From Pedobacter duraquae (lineage in GTDB: Bacteria > Bacteroidota > Bacteroidia > Sphingobacteriales > Sphingobacteriaceae), in the NCBI RefSeq assembly GCF_004362245.1, contig NZ_SNWM01000001.1:868001-932000 (forward strand): a stretch of DNA of 64,000 nt. Reading direction: 5' to 3'. The notes beneath the pieces were generated by a model, which saw nothing but the letters and a program-made list of their open reading frames with translations, did no database searches and was not told where the DNA came from. The translations under genes and the position numbers were made by a program. This document shows positions 7,202 through 14,376 of this stretch, in pieces. Numbering within the stretch: the first letter of the stretch is position 1; every line of letters begins with the position of its first letter.

Positions 7202-8119
7202 TTATTTATCATAAAAGATTTCAATTCCACGATTGTAGCACCATGTTTTGAAAACTTCACTACCCCGGTGAGCTACGGTGATTATCTCTTTATAACAATT
7301 CAATTTGATGGAAAATTCCTTCTTGCCTTTGTCATACCACACTTTATCCACCGCTCCACAAAAAATAATGCAGGATCCGCTAATTGCACAATAGGTGTCG
7401 GGCAGTTTCTTGATACTCGCTTTGATACTTCGCTCGGGCCAGTCAACAATCTCTCCCTGCCGATTAAAGGGAATCAACCTCTTCCCGACTAAGACTATCA
7501 GGCTAAACCTAGGATCTTTTTTAAAATCTGAAAAATCGCAGTCTTTTTTTTTACTTTTCTGAGTTTTCTCACGTTCCTCTTCAATGTTTATTGCGTCTTC
7601 CGGGATGGGATACATCTCCGGAACCTCTGGAAACTGGTGATCTGCCTTATCATACCTAACAACAAGTTGCGCCCAGAATAAGAATTCGATCAGCGCATTG
7701 CCAAAAAAGATGAAGCCAATCACCACAGGGTAATCGTCCCTGAAATAATCTGCATATACAAACATGTTCTTTCCAACCGCCCAGTAATATAAATCGGCTA
7801 AGAATGGCGCAAGAATCAAGGGAATAATAACCCCGACTGAAATGCGATACATCCAATGCTTCTGCTTATTTTCATAAATGGGGTACCTTTTGTGTGAATC
7901 CTTTATCGCTAAAAAGATCAGTTCTGTAACGATGAAAGCAATAAGGGTACTGTAAAAAAGTGCCCGGGGATACTGAGGTAACCTAATAACATCCATGGAG
8001 ATCATGCTACGGTTATGCGTAGTAACAACATGAGCAGGTATAAAAGAAACCATGAGAAGGGTAAACTGAGCTTTGAAATTGGCAGGATCAAAGATTTCCT
8101 GAAGAAAAGATTTTTTCAT
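7202..8119 (-). CDS. Membrane protein with C-terminal LytTR-like domain
   Basis: 305 residues. There are four likely membrane segments: F-T-L-L-M-V-S-F-I-P-A near 20-37, S-T-L-I-A-F-I-V-T-E-L-I-F-L near 57-72, I-S-V-G-V-I-I-P-L-I-L-A-P-F near 92-110 and V-V-I-G-F-I-F-F-G-N-A-L-I-E-F near 133-150. A highly charged linker with E-E-E-R-E-K-T-Q-K-S-K-K-K follows. The last 100 residues (S-L-I-V-L-V-G-K-R-L-I-P-F, then I-K-K-L-P-D-T-Y-C-A-I-S-G-S-C-I-I) look like a diverged LytTR DNA-binding domain, but key residues are not certain. If so, this is a membrane-tethered regulator. Its partner is the HTH gene 26 bp downstream. It faces the DUF6266/lysis genes across a 615-bp gap. Confidence 0.6.
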   Translation of the reverse strand: MKKSFLQEIFDPANFKAQFTLLMVSFIPAHVVTTHNRSMISMDVIRLPQYPRALFYSTLIAFIVTELIFLAIKDSHKRYPIYENKQKHWMYRISVGVIIPLILAPFLADLYYWAVGKNMFVYADYFRDDYPVVIGFIFFGNALIEFLFWAQLVVRYDKADHQFPEVPEMYPIPEDAINIEEEREKTQKSKKKDCDFSDFKKDPRFSLIVLVGKRLIPFNRQGEIVDWPERSIKASIKKLPDTYCAISGSCIIFCGAVDKVWYDKGKKEFSIKLNCYKEIITVAHRGSEVFKTWCYNRGIEIFYDK

Positions 8120-8734
8120 AACAAGTTGGTTTAAGTTATTAGTTGGTAAATTTTATTGAATAAATTTAAAAACAAATAAATTAAACTTCAAATCCAACAA
8201 CCTCATAAACAACTGACTCACAGTTAATAAACCCCGTTTTTGACAACTACAACGAGCGTTCGGATTTCAAACGTGTAAAATGTTGTTTTTGAGAAAAATT
8301 CCGCCGCGTTAAAAAACAGCCTTTAAAGGTCATTAGAGCGTATATTTTACCAATTAGATACTGACAGACAGTGATTTAAGCACAAAATGTTGTTTTTACA
8401 GAAATAGTTCGAAAAACGACCAAAAAAACTATCATTTTCTTTATAATCACTTACTTAAGCATTGTATTTTATATATAAATAGGCAACAAAATATTCTAAA
8501 TAGCTTAATTTATCAAACCATCCGGTCATATATACTGTGCTTTTGAGATTCAAATCAATCTATTTTTCTTTTTTTTATTAAAATGCTTCCGGGTTTCAGT
8601 GAGGTTCAAGGCTAATTTCGACGATTTTTGCCGGTGGATACTGTATCCCCTGTACTGCCAGAGGTTTTTAAAATCATGTCTTTTTGTGGAGCAATTGCAA
8701 ATTCACAGAATATTAAATTTTAAAAACCATTAAA
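8120..8734. other. 615-bp AT-rich intergenic region between divergent genes
   Basis: No protein-coding frame of note on either strand. A 14-base direct repeat AAAATGTTGTTTTT occurs at 8277-8290 and 8384-8397, 107 bp apart. The region must hold the promoters for the minus-strand LytTR-like gene and for the plus-strand DUF6266 gene. The leader just before 8735 is A/T-rich with no Shine-Dalgarno motif, as usual for Bacteroidota. The region is long for this otherwise dense genome. Confidence 0.6.
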
Positions 8735-9379
8735 ATGGGAATTATCAGAAACGGAATCCTCGGCGGATTCAAAAACAAAGTTGGAAACATTGTTGGATCA
8801 TCATGGCGTACGCTGGATGTGATCAAAGCTTATCCAAAAAAGAGCAGCAAGCCACCAACCCAGGCGCAGCAGGATCAACAGGCCAAGTTCAAGTTGGTTA
8901 CAGATGCCATTACGCCATTAGCCAGCGTGATTGATGTCGGCTTTAAAGCGTATAGCAGTGTTCAAACGCCAAGAAATGCGGCCTTCACAGCTAACTTTCA
9001 GACAGCGGTTACCGGTGTATCGTCAAACTTCAGTTTTGATTACGAAAAGCTGCAGTTTAGTAAAGGCAGCCTGGAAAATGCCAGGGATGCGCAGATCACT
9101 ACTGTTACCGGGTCAAAGATCAAGTACAGCTGGGCAGATGTGTTTAATGACGCCAAAGAGCGCCCTACAGACTTGGTTACGCTAGTGGTCTACTGCCCGT
9201 CGCTAGATAAATGGGTGAAACTGCAGAATGCTGCACCGCGTTCGGCAAAAACCTTTACCCTGCAAATGCCGGCTGGTATGATGGGCAACCCGGTGATGTG
9301 CTATATCTCTTTTGTTTCTACAACAACTAAGAATCTGGCTTCGGGAACCCTGTATATCGGAACGCTTACAGCTATTTAA
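8735..9379 (+). CDS. DUF6266 family protein (upstream of lysis genes)
   Basis: 214 residues, paralogous to the minus-strand gene at 5834. The N-terminus is G-I-I-R-N-G-I-L-G-G-F-K-N-K-V-G-N-I-V-G-S-S-W-R. A T-Q-A-Q-Q-D-Q-Q-A-K-F-K motif follows, then V-D-V-G-F-K-A-Y with N-A-A-F-T-A-N-F, and the C-terminus is G-T-L-Y-I-G-T-L. No signal peptide. Function unknown. It is followed after 109 bp by the holin-like, endolysin and spanin-like genes on the same strand, so it may be cargo or a structural partner of that set. The start is fixed by the family-typical N-terminus. Confidence 0.82.
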   Translation: MGIIRNGILGGFKNKVGNIVGSSWRTLDVIKAYPKKSSKPPTQAQQDQQAKFKLVTDAITPLASVIDVGFKAYSSVQTPRNAAFTANFQTAVTGVSSNFSFDYEKLQFSKGSLENARDAQITTVTGSKIKYSWADVFNDAKERPTDLVTLVVYCPSLDKWVKLQNAAPRSAKTFTLQMPAGMMGNPVMCYISFVSTTTKNLASGTLYIGTLTAI

Positions 9380-9398
9380 TTAATTAACTAACCACAAT

Positions 9399-9469
9399 CC
9401 TCCAGGTCTGGGTAGTATGCATAGGCGGACAGTAATCATCGTGACGCGCTGCAGCACCAGACTGGGAGG
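9399..9469 (+). repeat. Imperfect inverted repeat between DUF6266 and holin-like gene
   Basis: CCTCCAGGTCTGG (9399-9411) and CCAGACTGGGAGG (9457-9469) pair at 11 of 13 positions across a 45-base loop, with two central mismatches. No T run follows, so it is not a plain terminator. It could be an attenuator or mRNA-processing structure that sets the DUF6266 to lysis-gene ratio. Confidence 0.4.
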
Positions 9470-9488
9470 CTTGTTAAAATTTAACATC

Positions 9489-9863
9489 ATGAACTTAGTA
9501 CATCCTTTAAAAAATGAGGCATCGATTAAGCCCGACTTCCTTAAAATCACGGCGCTGGCGGGTTTTTTATTACTGCTCTGGCAGCTCAGCCCTTTATTAA
9601 TCCGTCATTATGATCAAACGGCAGGCAGCATTGACCCCTCCATCTGGCTCCTGATCTTACTCGGCCTCATGTCCTTTCTGCTTATTACCGGCATCAGCTG
9701 GTTTATTTTAAAATGGTTTTGGAATGGCCTGGGTTTACCTGGTCTTTCCTGTATGGTTATACAATTTAGATCCCTTGAGTTATGGCAACAGCTAAGCTTT
9801 TTCTGGGCATCCTTTGCCTTGCTGCTATTGGCCGGGGCAATGTGCCTCATCGCCATCTGCTAA
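9489..9863 (+). CDS. Holin-like small membrane protein (3 TM)
   Basis: 124 residues from ATG 9489 (M-N-L-V-H-P-L-K-N-E). A longer frame from 9417 would add a non-family-like basic extension through an inverted repeat. There are three strong membrane segments: I-T-A-L-A-G-F-L-L-L-L-W (about 20-37), I-W-L-L-I-L-L-G-L-M-S-F-L-L-I (about 52-74) and F-W-A-S-F-A-L-L-L-L-A-G-A-M-C-L-I (about 104-124). Charged residues sit only in short loops. Size and topology fit a class I holin, which forms holes in the inner membrane. Sequence alone does not prove this. The last 82 bases overlap the start of the endolysin gene in another frame. Confidence 0.55.
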   Translation: MNLVHPLKNEASIKPDFLKITALAGFLLLLWQLSPLLIRHYDQTAGSIDPSIWLLILLGLMSFLLITGISWFILKWFWNGLGLPGLSCMVIQFRSLELWQQLSFFWASFALLLLAGAMCLIAIC

Positions 9864-10339
9864 CATCAACCGCAGATCAGATTATCAGTGTCGCCGAAAG
9901 TCAGTTAGGCGTTCGCGAAGCAACGGGAAACAATGATGGCAAGCAGGTTGAGGCTTATCTGCAATACGTTGGTTTCAAAAAGGGAGCTGCATGGTGCGCT
10001 GCTTTTGTTTCCTGGGTATTCAACGAAGCCGGCTACAATCAGCCCAAAACGGCCTGGTCGCCATACCTCTTCCCTACCCGCTTGCGGGTTAAGGAAGTTG
10101 TTCCCGGACTGGTGCTTGGCATCTATTTTCCAGAATTGAAAAGGATTGCACATTGCGGGATCGTTACGGGGATCCGGAGCGACTGGGTTTCCAGTATCGA
10201 AGGCAACACAAACCTTGCTGGCAGCAGGGCAGGCGATGGTGTTTACCGCAGACTTAGACATATCAAAACCATTAGCAGATTTGCAGAATGGCGAATTAGC
10301 AAAGTAAGAAAGGAGGTTAATCATGTTAAGATCCAGTAA
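9782..10339 (+). CDS. Exported CHAP-type peptidoglycan hydrolase (endolysin-like)
   Basis: 185 residues. The N-terminus is a signal-peptide or signal-arrest segment (M-A-T-A-K-L-F-L-G-I-L-C-L-A-A-I-G). The catalytic domain spans about 30-175. C72 lies in W-C-A-A-F-V-S-W, H124 in R-I-A-H-C-G-I-V, and E140/N142 in I-E-G-N-T-N give a cysteine-histidine-polar triad as in CHAP/NlpC-type amidases. Many phage endolysins and peptidoglycan hydrolases have this form with S-Q-L-G-V-R-E near the start. The target is the peptide stem or cross-bridge of murein. The gene overlaps the holin-like gene by 82 bp and the downstream lipoprotein gene by 17 bp, which indicates tight coupling. Confidence 0.78.
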   Translation: MATAKLFLGILCLAAIGRGNVPHRHLLTSTADQIISVAESQLGVREATGNNDGKQVEAYLQYVGFKKGAAWCAAFVSWVFNEAGYNQPKTAWSPYLFPTRLRVKEVVPGLVLGIYFPELKRIAHCGIVTGIRSDWVSSIEGNTNLAGSRAGDGVYRRLRHIKTISRFAEWRISKVRKEVNHVKIQ

Positions 10340-10838
10340 GTTTTCGCTATGCATCCTCCTGTGCCTAGGTTGTAATATGTTCAAGAAAACAAGTTCGGAA
10401 AACGCAACAAGCAGTTCTCGATCCAGTTCAAATACTTCGATCAACGAACAGCAGGTGCTTAAAAAGGAATCGACAAATCAACTGGTATACTTGAGTAGGG
10501 ACAGTTCAGATTCTGAAACCAGAACTATCATTTGGCCGAGGGGTGTTTTTAAGCTTTCGCCGGATAGCGGGTTTATTGGTGAGGCAGATCGTGTTGAACA
10601 AGCTTTTAAAGGAAAACGCAGTGCGGAAGTGTTGAAGAAACAGCTCACACAGCTAGCAGTGGATTCTGTGTCAAAGAAGAACATTGCAAAAAAGGAGTCT
10701 GCAACCCATAGCCAAGAATCAAAGCAATCAGCCAGCATTCCTAAGGCATCAGGTTTACTGAGAGCGCTTGTGCTCGCCGTGGGGGCAATGCTATTGATTT
10801 ATCTTTTATACAGGAAATTTCGGCGTAGGAACTTGTGA
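10323..10838 (+). CDS. Lipoprotein with C-terminal membrane anchor (u-spanin-like)
   Basis: 171 residues. The N-terminus is a lipoprotein signal (L-C-I-L-L-C-L-G-C, acylated C17). A serine-rich stretch follows, then a periplasmic part of about 110 residues with K-R-S-A-E-V-L-K-K-Q-L-T-Q-L-A helix. The C-terminal transmembrane helix is A-L-V-L-A-V-G-A-M-L-L-I-Y-L-L with a basic tail R-K-F-R-R-R-N-L. One end in the outer membrane and the other in the inner membrane is the layout of unimolecular spanins such as phage T1 gp11, which disrupt the outer membrane after murein breakdown. The position right after the endolysin fits. Sequence similarity to known spanins was not tested. Confidence 0.6.
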   Translation: MLRSSKFSLCILLCLGCNMFKKTSSENATSSSRSSSNTSINEQQVLKKESTNQLVYLSRDSSDSETRTIIWPRGVFKLSPDSGFIGEADRVEQAFKGKRSAEVLKKQLTQLAVDSVSKKNIAKKESATHSQESKQSASIPKASGLLRALVLAVGAMLLIYLLYRKFRRRNL

Positions 10839-10885
10839 AATAAAATAAATGCAGCTAACTTTGATAGTATCATATGATACTATCA
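10833..10885 (+). promoter_or_regulatory. Promoter with 24-bp perfect palindrome at fic
   Basis: A -33-like TTG (10833-10835) and -7 box TAACTTTG (10856-10863) are 20 bp apart, the standard Bacteroidota arrangement. A perfect 24-bp palindrome with arms TGATAGTATCAT (10862-10873) and ATGATACTATCA (10874-10885) covers the expected transcription start and ends 2 bp before the ATG at 10888. This looks like an operator. The winged-helix end of the Fic protein itself is a plausible binder. Confidence 0.75.
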
Positions 10886-10887
10886 TT

Positions 10888-11856
10888 ATGCGTTATGTAA
10901 AGCCTCCATACACTATCAACAGCGAAATAATTTCCCTATTGTTAAGGATTTCCGAAAAAATTGGCGAACTAAATGCAATCCAGTTAAATAGGCCTCCGGC
11001 TGAACTTAGAAAAACTAATCGTATAAAGACTATACAATCCTCGTTGGCAATTGAGGGTAACACGTTGACGGAAGAGCAAATTACAGCCCTACTCAACAAT
11101 AAAAGAATACTCGCTCCTAAAAAAGATATTTTGGAAGTGAAAAATGCAATTAAGGTATATGAAATGCTTAATCAATTTAAGCCGCTCAAACTTAGATCTC
11201 TTTTAGATGCGCACAAAATCCTAATGAGCGATTTAATTCCAAATGCCGGTAAATTTAGAACAGGAAACGTAGGCATTGTTAAGGGCTCAAAAATTACCCA
11301 TGTAGCACCACAGGGAAATATGGTAACTGGCTTACTCAACAATTTGCTGGACTATATTAAGTATGATCAGGATCATATATTAATAAAAAGCTGCGTATTT
11401 CACTATGAATTTGAATACATACACCCATTTAATGACGGAAATGGCCGGATGGGTAGGCTATGGCAGAATTTGCTACTCATGCAACAATACCTTGTCTTTG
11501 AATACCTTCCAGTAGAAAGTATAATTAAAGCGGAACAGGTTAATTACTATGAGGCATTAAACAAATCTGACAGCGTGGGACATTGTACACCTTTTATAAC
11601 ATTTATGCTCGAGACGATTCTTCAATCGCTAAATTCTTTATATCATTTACCGAATCTTTCTTTGCAGGTAGAAGACCGGGTTTCTATTTTTAAAGAAATC
11701 GTTGGTCAAAAATCTTTTACTCGCAAAGATTATCTTCAACACTTTAAAATAATATCTTCGGCAACAGCTAGCCGCGACCTAAAGTCTGCAACCGCAAAAG
11801 GGATTCTAAAAAGAAATGGAGAAAAACGACTTAGCACTTACATGTACAATCCATAA
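10888..11856 (+). CDS. Fic-family AMP-transferase with C-terminal winged helix
   Basis: 322 residues from ATG 10888. A start at 10849 would place the promoter inside the gene. The full active-site motif H-P-F-N-D-G-N-G-R-M-G-R is at 179-190, so AMP (or another nucleotide) transfer is expected. An inhibitory-helix motif S52-L-A-I-E56-G-N precedes the Fic core, as in class II Fic proteins that regulate themselves. The last 60 residues (F-T-R-K-D-Y-L-Q-H-F, then S-A-T-A-S-R-D-L-K-S-A) form a winged helix that could bind the palindrome at its promoter. Targets unknown. It follows the lysis-like genes but has its own promoter. Confidence 0.9.
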   Translation: MRYVKPPYTINSEIISLLLRISEKIGELNAIQLNRPPAELRKTNRIKTIQSSLAIEGNTLTEEQITALLNNKRILAPKKDILEVKNAIKVYEMLNQFKPLKLRSLLDAHKILMSDLIPNAGKFRTGNVGIVKGSKITHVAPQGNMVTGLLNNLLDYIKYDQDHILIKSCVFHYEFEYIHPFNDGNGRMGRLWQNLLLMQQYLVFEYLPVESIIKAEQVNYYEALNKSDSVGHCTPFITFMLETILQSLNSLYHLPNLSLQVEDRVSIFKEIVGQKSFTRKDYLQHFKIISSATASRDLKSATAKGILKRNGEKRLSTYMYNP

Positions 11857-11930
11857 ATATCATTTTAGATGGTTTTCTGTCGTAGTAAAAGTTAATTCAG
11901 TTGATTAAATTTACCAATCAAATAGATAAA

Positions 11931-12980
11931 ATGGAATACAGACAATTAGGTGCATCGGGTTTGCAAGTCCCCGTGTTGAGTTTCGGTACAGCTACATTTG
12001 GTGGTGGAAACGACTTCTTCAAGGGCTGGGGCAGCACGCAGGTAGAAGAAGCGAAGAATTTGATCGACATCTGTCTTAATGCCGGTGTCAATCTTTTTGA
12101 CACGGCTGATATTTATTCAGACGGACTGGCCGAAGAAGTTTTAGGAAAAGCCATTTCAGGCCACAATAGAGACAAGTTATTACTTTCCACAAAAAGCACA
12201 TTTACTTTTGGTGAAGGCCCCAACAATCAGGGTTCCTCACGCTTTCATATTTTAAAGCAAATAGAAGGTAGCTTAAAGCGACTTGGAACAGACTATATTG
12301 ACATTTATCACATGCACGGTTTTGATGGCAATACGCCAGTTGAAGAAACTTTGCGGGTTCTTGACGACCTTGTAGAAAGTGGTAAAGTACGGTACATAGC
12401 TGCTTCGAATTTTTCTGGCTGGCATTTGATGAAGTCGCTGGGGATCTCAGAAAAATACGGATGGAATAAATACGTGGCGCATCAAGTATATTATTCGCTT
12501 GCCAACCGCGAATACGAATGGGAACTGATGCCGCTTGCTCTTGATCAGCATGTTGGTGCAATTATCTGGTCTCCGCTTGCTGCCGGAAGATTAGGGGGTA
12601 AATATGGGCGTAATAAGCCGATCCCTAGTGATGGAAGGGTTGCCAAAGGAAGCAGTCCGGTGCCCGAAATGGCTATTAAGGAAGAAGTATTTTACAATAC
12701 TGTAGATGTTTTGCATGAGTTAGCAGAAGAAACCGGTAAAAATGTTGCACAGGTAGCACTCAACTGGTTAGTACAGAGACCTACTGTTTCGAGTATCATT
12801 ATCGGTGCAAGAACAGAAGCGCAATTACAGGAAAATCTCGGTGCCGTAGGCTGGAACCTGAGTATTGAACAAGTTAAGAAACTGGACGAGGCTAGTATAG
12901 TACCTCCTATTTATCCGTACTGGCATCAGTGGCAGAACAAATCGCTGAACCCAACTCCAGATTTTTACGGTAAGGGTTAA
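11931..12980 (+). CDS. Aldo/keto reductase
   Basis: 349 residues from ATG 11931 (M-E-Y-R-Q-L-G-A-S-G-L-Q-V-P), the usual AKR start. A longer in-frame start at 11901 is less likely. The catalytic tetrad is visible as D57 and Y62 (F-D-T-A-D-I-Y-S-D-G), K88 (L-S-T-K-S) and H127 (I-D-I-Y-H-M-H-G). The NADPH-binding end S-S-I-I-I-G-A-R-T-E-A-Q-L-Q-E-N is intact. It resembles the YghZ/potassium-channel-beta-like branch, which reduces aldehydes. The substrate is not known. It ends 13 bp from the convergent DACNV gene. Confidence 0.92.
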   Translation: MEYRQLGASGLQVPVLSFGTATFGGGNDFFKGWGSTQVEEAKNLIDICLNAGVNLFDTADIYSDGLAEEVLGKAISGHNRDKLLLSTKSTFTFGEGPNNQGSSRFHILKQIEGSLKRLGTDYIDIYHMHGFDGNTPVEETLRVLDDLVESGKVRYIAASNFSGWHLMKSLGISEKYGWNKYVAHQVYYSLANREYEWELMPLALDQHVGAIIWSPLAAGRLGGKYGRNKPIPSDGRVAKGSSPVPEMAIKEEVFYNTVDVLHELAEETGKNVAQVALNWLVQRPTVSSIIIGARTEAQLQENLGAVGWNLSIEQVKKLDEASIVPPIYPYWHQWQNKSLNPTPDFYGKG

Positions 12981-12993
12981 TCAGTAAGCGCAC

Positions 12994-14325
12994 TTATTCA
13001 CCAATTTTCCTCCTGGATCTATTGTTGCTGAGAAATTGCTGGGTTTTTATATTTTCCCACATGATCAGTTTATCTTCAACTTTAGAGAAAACGCGGATAT
13101 CTCCGTCCTGAGAAATTACCAGCCCAAGGGCTGTAGGGTGATTCCAGCAATAGGCAATCATCGATCGATGTCTGGTTCCATAATGTTTTGGATCGTGTGG
13201 CGTAAGTGACTTCGCAGTGGCTGTCGCAGTTGAAGATAAATGGATCTTTCTAGGCATTTTTTTAGCACGCAAAACGGCTCCGAATCCATTTGTAACCAGT
13301 CGTCGATCAAATAAAACTACCCCATCAACACAGGTTTGTGAAGCTATAAAGCTGATCGCCCCTTTAATCTCATCTGCAGTACCTGTTTTAATATAATATG
13401 AGCCTAATTCCTTCAAGTAAAGGCTTCTGCTCACCGCTTTTTTACCTGCTTTCATATCTGAAACAATAGTCCTGTCTGACACGAAATTGTCGATTGAAGC
13501 CTTAGCATGTGAAACCATGGCTAGCGTTAACCGGTCGTAGTGAATCCTATATTTGACATCGAGGTCTGCGCTATCGTCGGCAATCAGAATTGCGCCACCA
13601 TGGTGGTAGTTTTGTATTTTTAAAAGTAAACGGGAAAAAGTCTGGATCCATAGATTATCCAGGAAATCTTCCCAATCAGCATAGGTTTCATCAGGGTGTG
13701 CCTCTTCGATATATTGGCGGAGGGTTGACTTCAAAAACTCTGCATTTTTCCGCAGGATCTTTGAAATGGGTCCAATAGTTAGAACGTCCAGGTAGCGTTT
13801 TACCAGCACATTCTGTTTTAAAGTTGCCAAAAGTTCATAATCAAAAAGAACTTCCAGCGTACCAATGTCGTTAATGGATACCTGAAAAAGGCCAGGCTGT
13901 TCCGAATTGGTATCAGACTCGTAATTCAGGAAATTCTGATAGTGCATAGCCTGATCAATCATCCCCCAGACATACAAATTCCCTTTTTCATCATGATAGG
14001 CAGCGAGGGAAGAACTTGAAGGATCTGCTGCTTTAGATAATTTTGCCAGCGATTTAGTGTTCATGGGAATGGGCTTCTCAAACCTGACAAAGCTCCATCG
14101 CTCGGAAACAATTTTTTTGGGAGGGTTGGGATCCGGATTTTCAGGGTCTATAATCGTAACGGTAACTCTGATCAGGTCACTCTCCTCTTTACACATACTG
14201 GTATAAAAAAGACAGGTAAAAAGATCTTCCAAAACACTTAACTGCGGCGTTGGCAGGTTTCCCTTAGTCAACTTTAGTTTTTTCTGAACAAGAATTGCGA
14301 GATCCTGCGGTTTTGAGTGCTCCAT
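12994..14325 (-). CDS. DACNV-type putative nucleotide-sensor protein
   Basis: 443 residues with no signal peptide or membrane segment. The C-terminal 130 residues resemble the diadenylate cyclase fold: D334-G335 in V-D-G-V-V-L-F-D-R-R and the G-T-R-H-R signature at 383-387, then A-L-G-L-V-I-S-Q-D-G-D-I-R-V-F as the last strands. Bacteroidota proteins of this shape are called DACNV, a DAC-related domain predicted by Burroughs and Aravind to sense nucleotide second messengers in conflict systems. The N-terminal 300 residues, with H-H-G-G-A-I-L-I at 241-248, are not assigned. A CPBP protease gene lies 51 bp upstream on the same strand. Confidence 0.72.
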   Translation of the reverse strand: MEHSKPQDLAILVQKKLKLTKGNLPTPQLSVLEDLFTCLFYTSMCKEESDLIRVTVTIIDPENPDPNPPKKIVSERWSFVRFEKPIPMNTKSLAKLSKAADPSSSSLAAYHDEKGNLYVWGMIDQAMHYQNFLNYESDTNSEQPGLFQVSINDIGTLEVLFDYELLATLKQNVLVKRYLDVLTIGPISKILRKNAEFLKSTLRQYIEEAHPDETYADWEDFLDNLWIQTFSRLLLKIQNYHHGGAILIADDSADLDVKYRIHYDRLTLAMVSHAKASIDNFVSDRTIVSDMKAGKKAVSRSLYLKELGSYYIKTGTADEIKGAISFIASQTCVDGVVLFDRRLVTNGFGAVLRAKKMPRKIHLSSTATATAKSLTPHDPKHYGTRHRSMIAYCWNHPTALGLVISQDGDIRVFSKVEDKLIMWENIKTQQFLSNNRSRRKIGE

Positions 14326-14376
14326 TTATCCTGATGTGTATCCAGTATTAACGCAAAAATAGAGCCATCGGGTTTT

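Noticed and set aside
6789..8529. ATGACCGGA at 6789 and its reverse complement at 8521-8529 as terminal inverted repeats of an element
   Set aside because: The match stops after 9 bases; no target duplication or recombinase between them. Probably chance.
9905..10444. 179-codon minus-strand frame opposite the endolysin gene
   Set aside because: The plus strand has a complete catalytic triad and coupled neighbours; the minus frame has no features.
10862..10885. 24-bp palindrome read as a terminator of the spanin-like gene
   Set aside because: No loop and no T run; it lies between the -7 box and the start codon of fic, so an operator is more likely.
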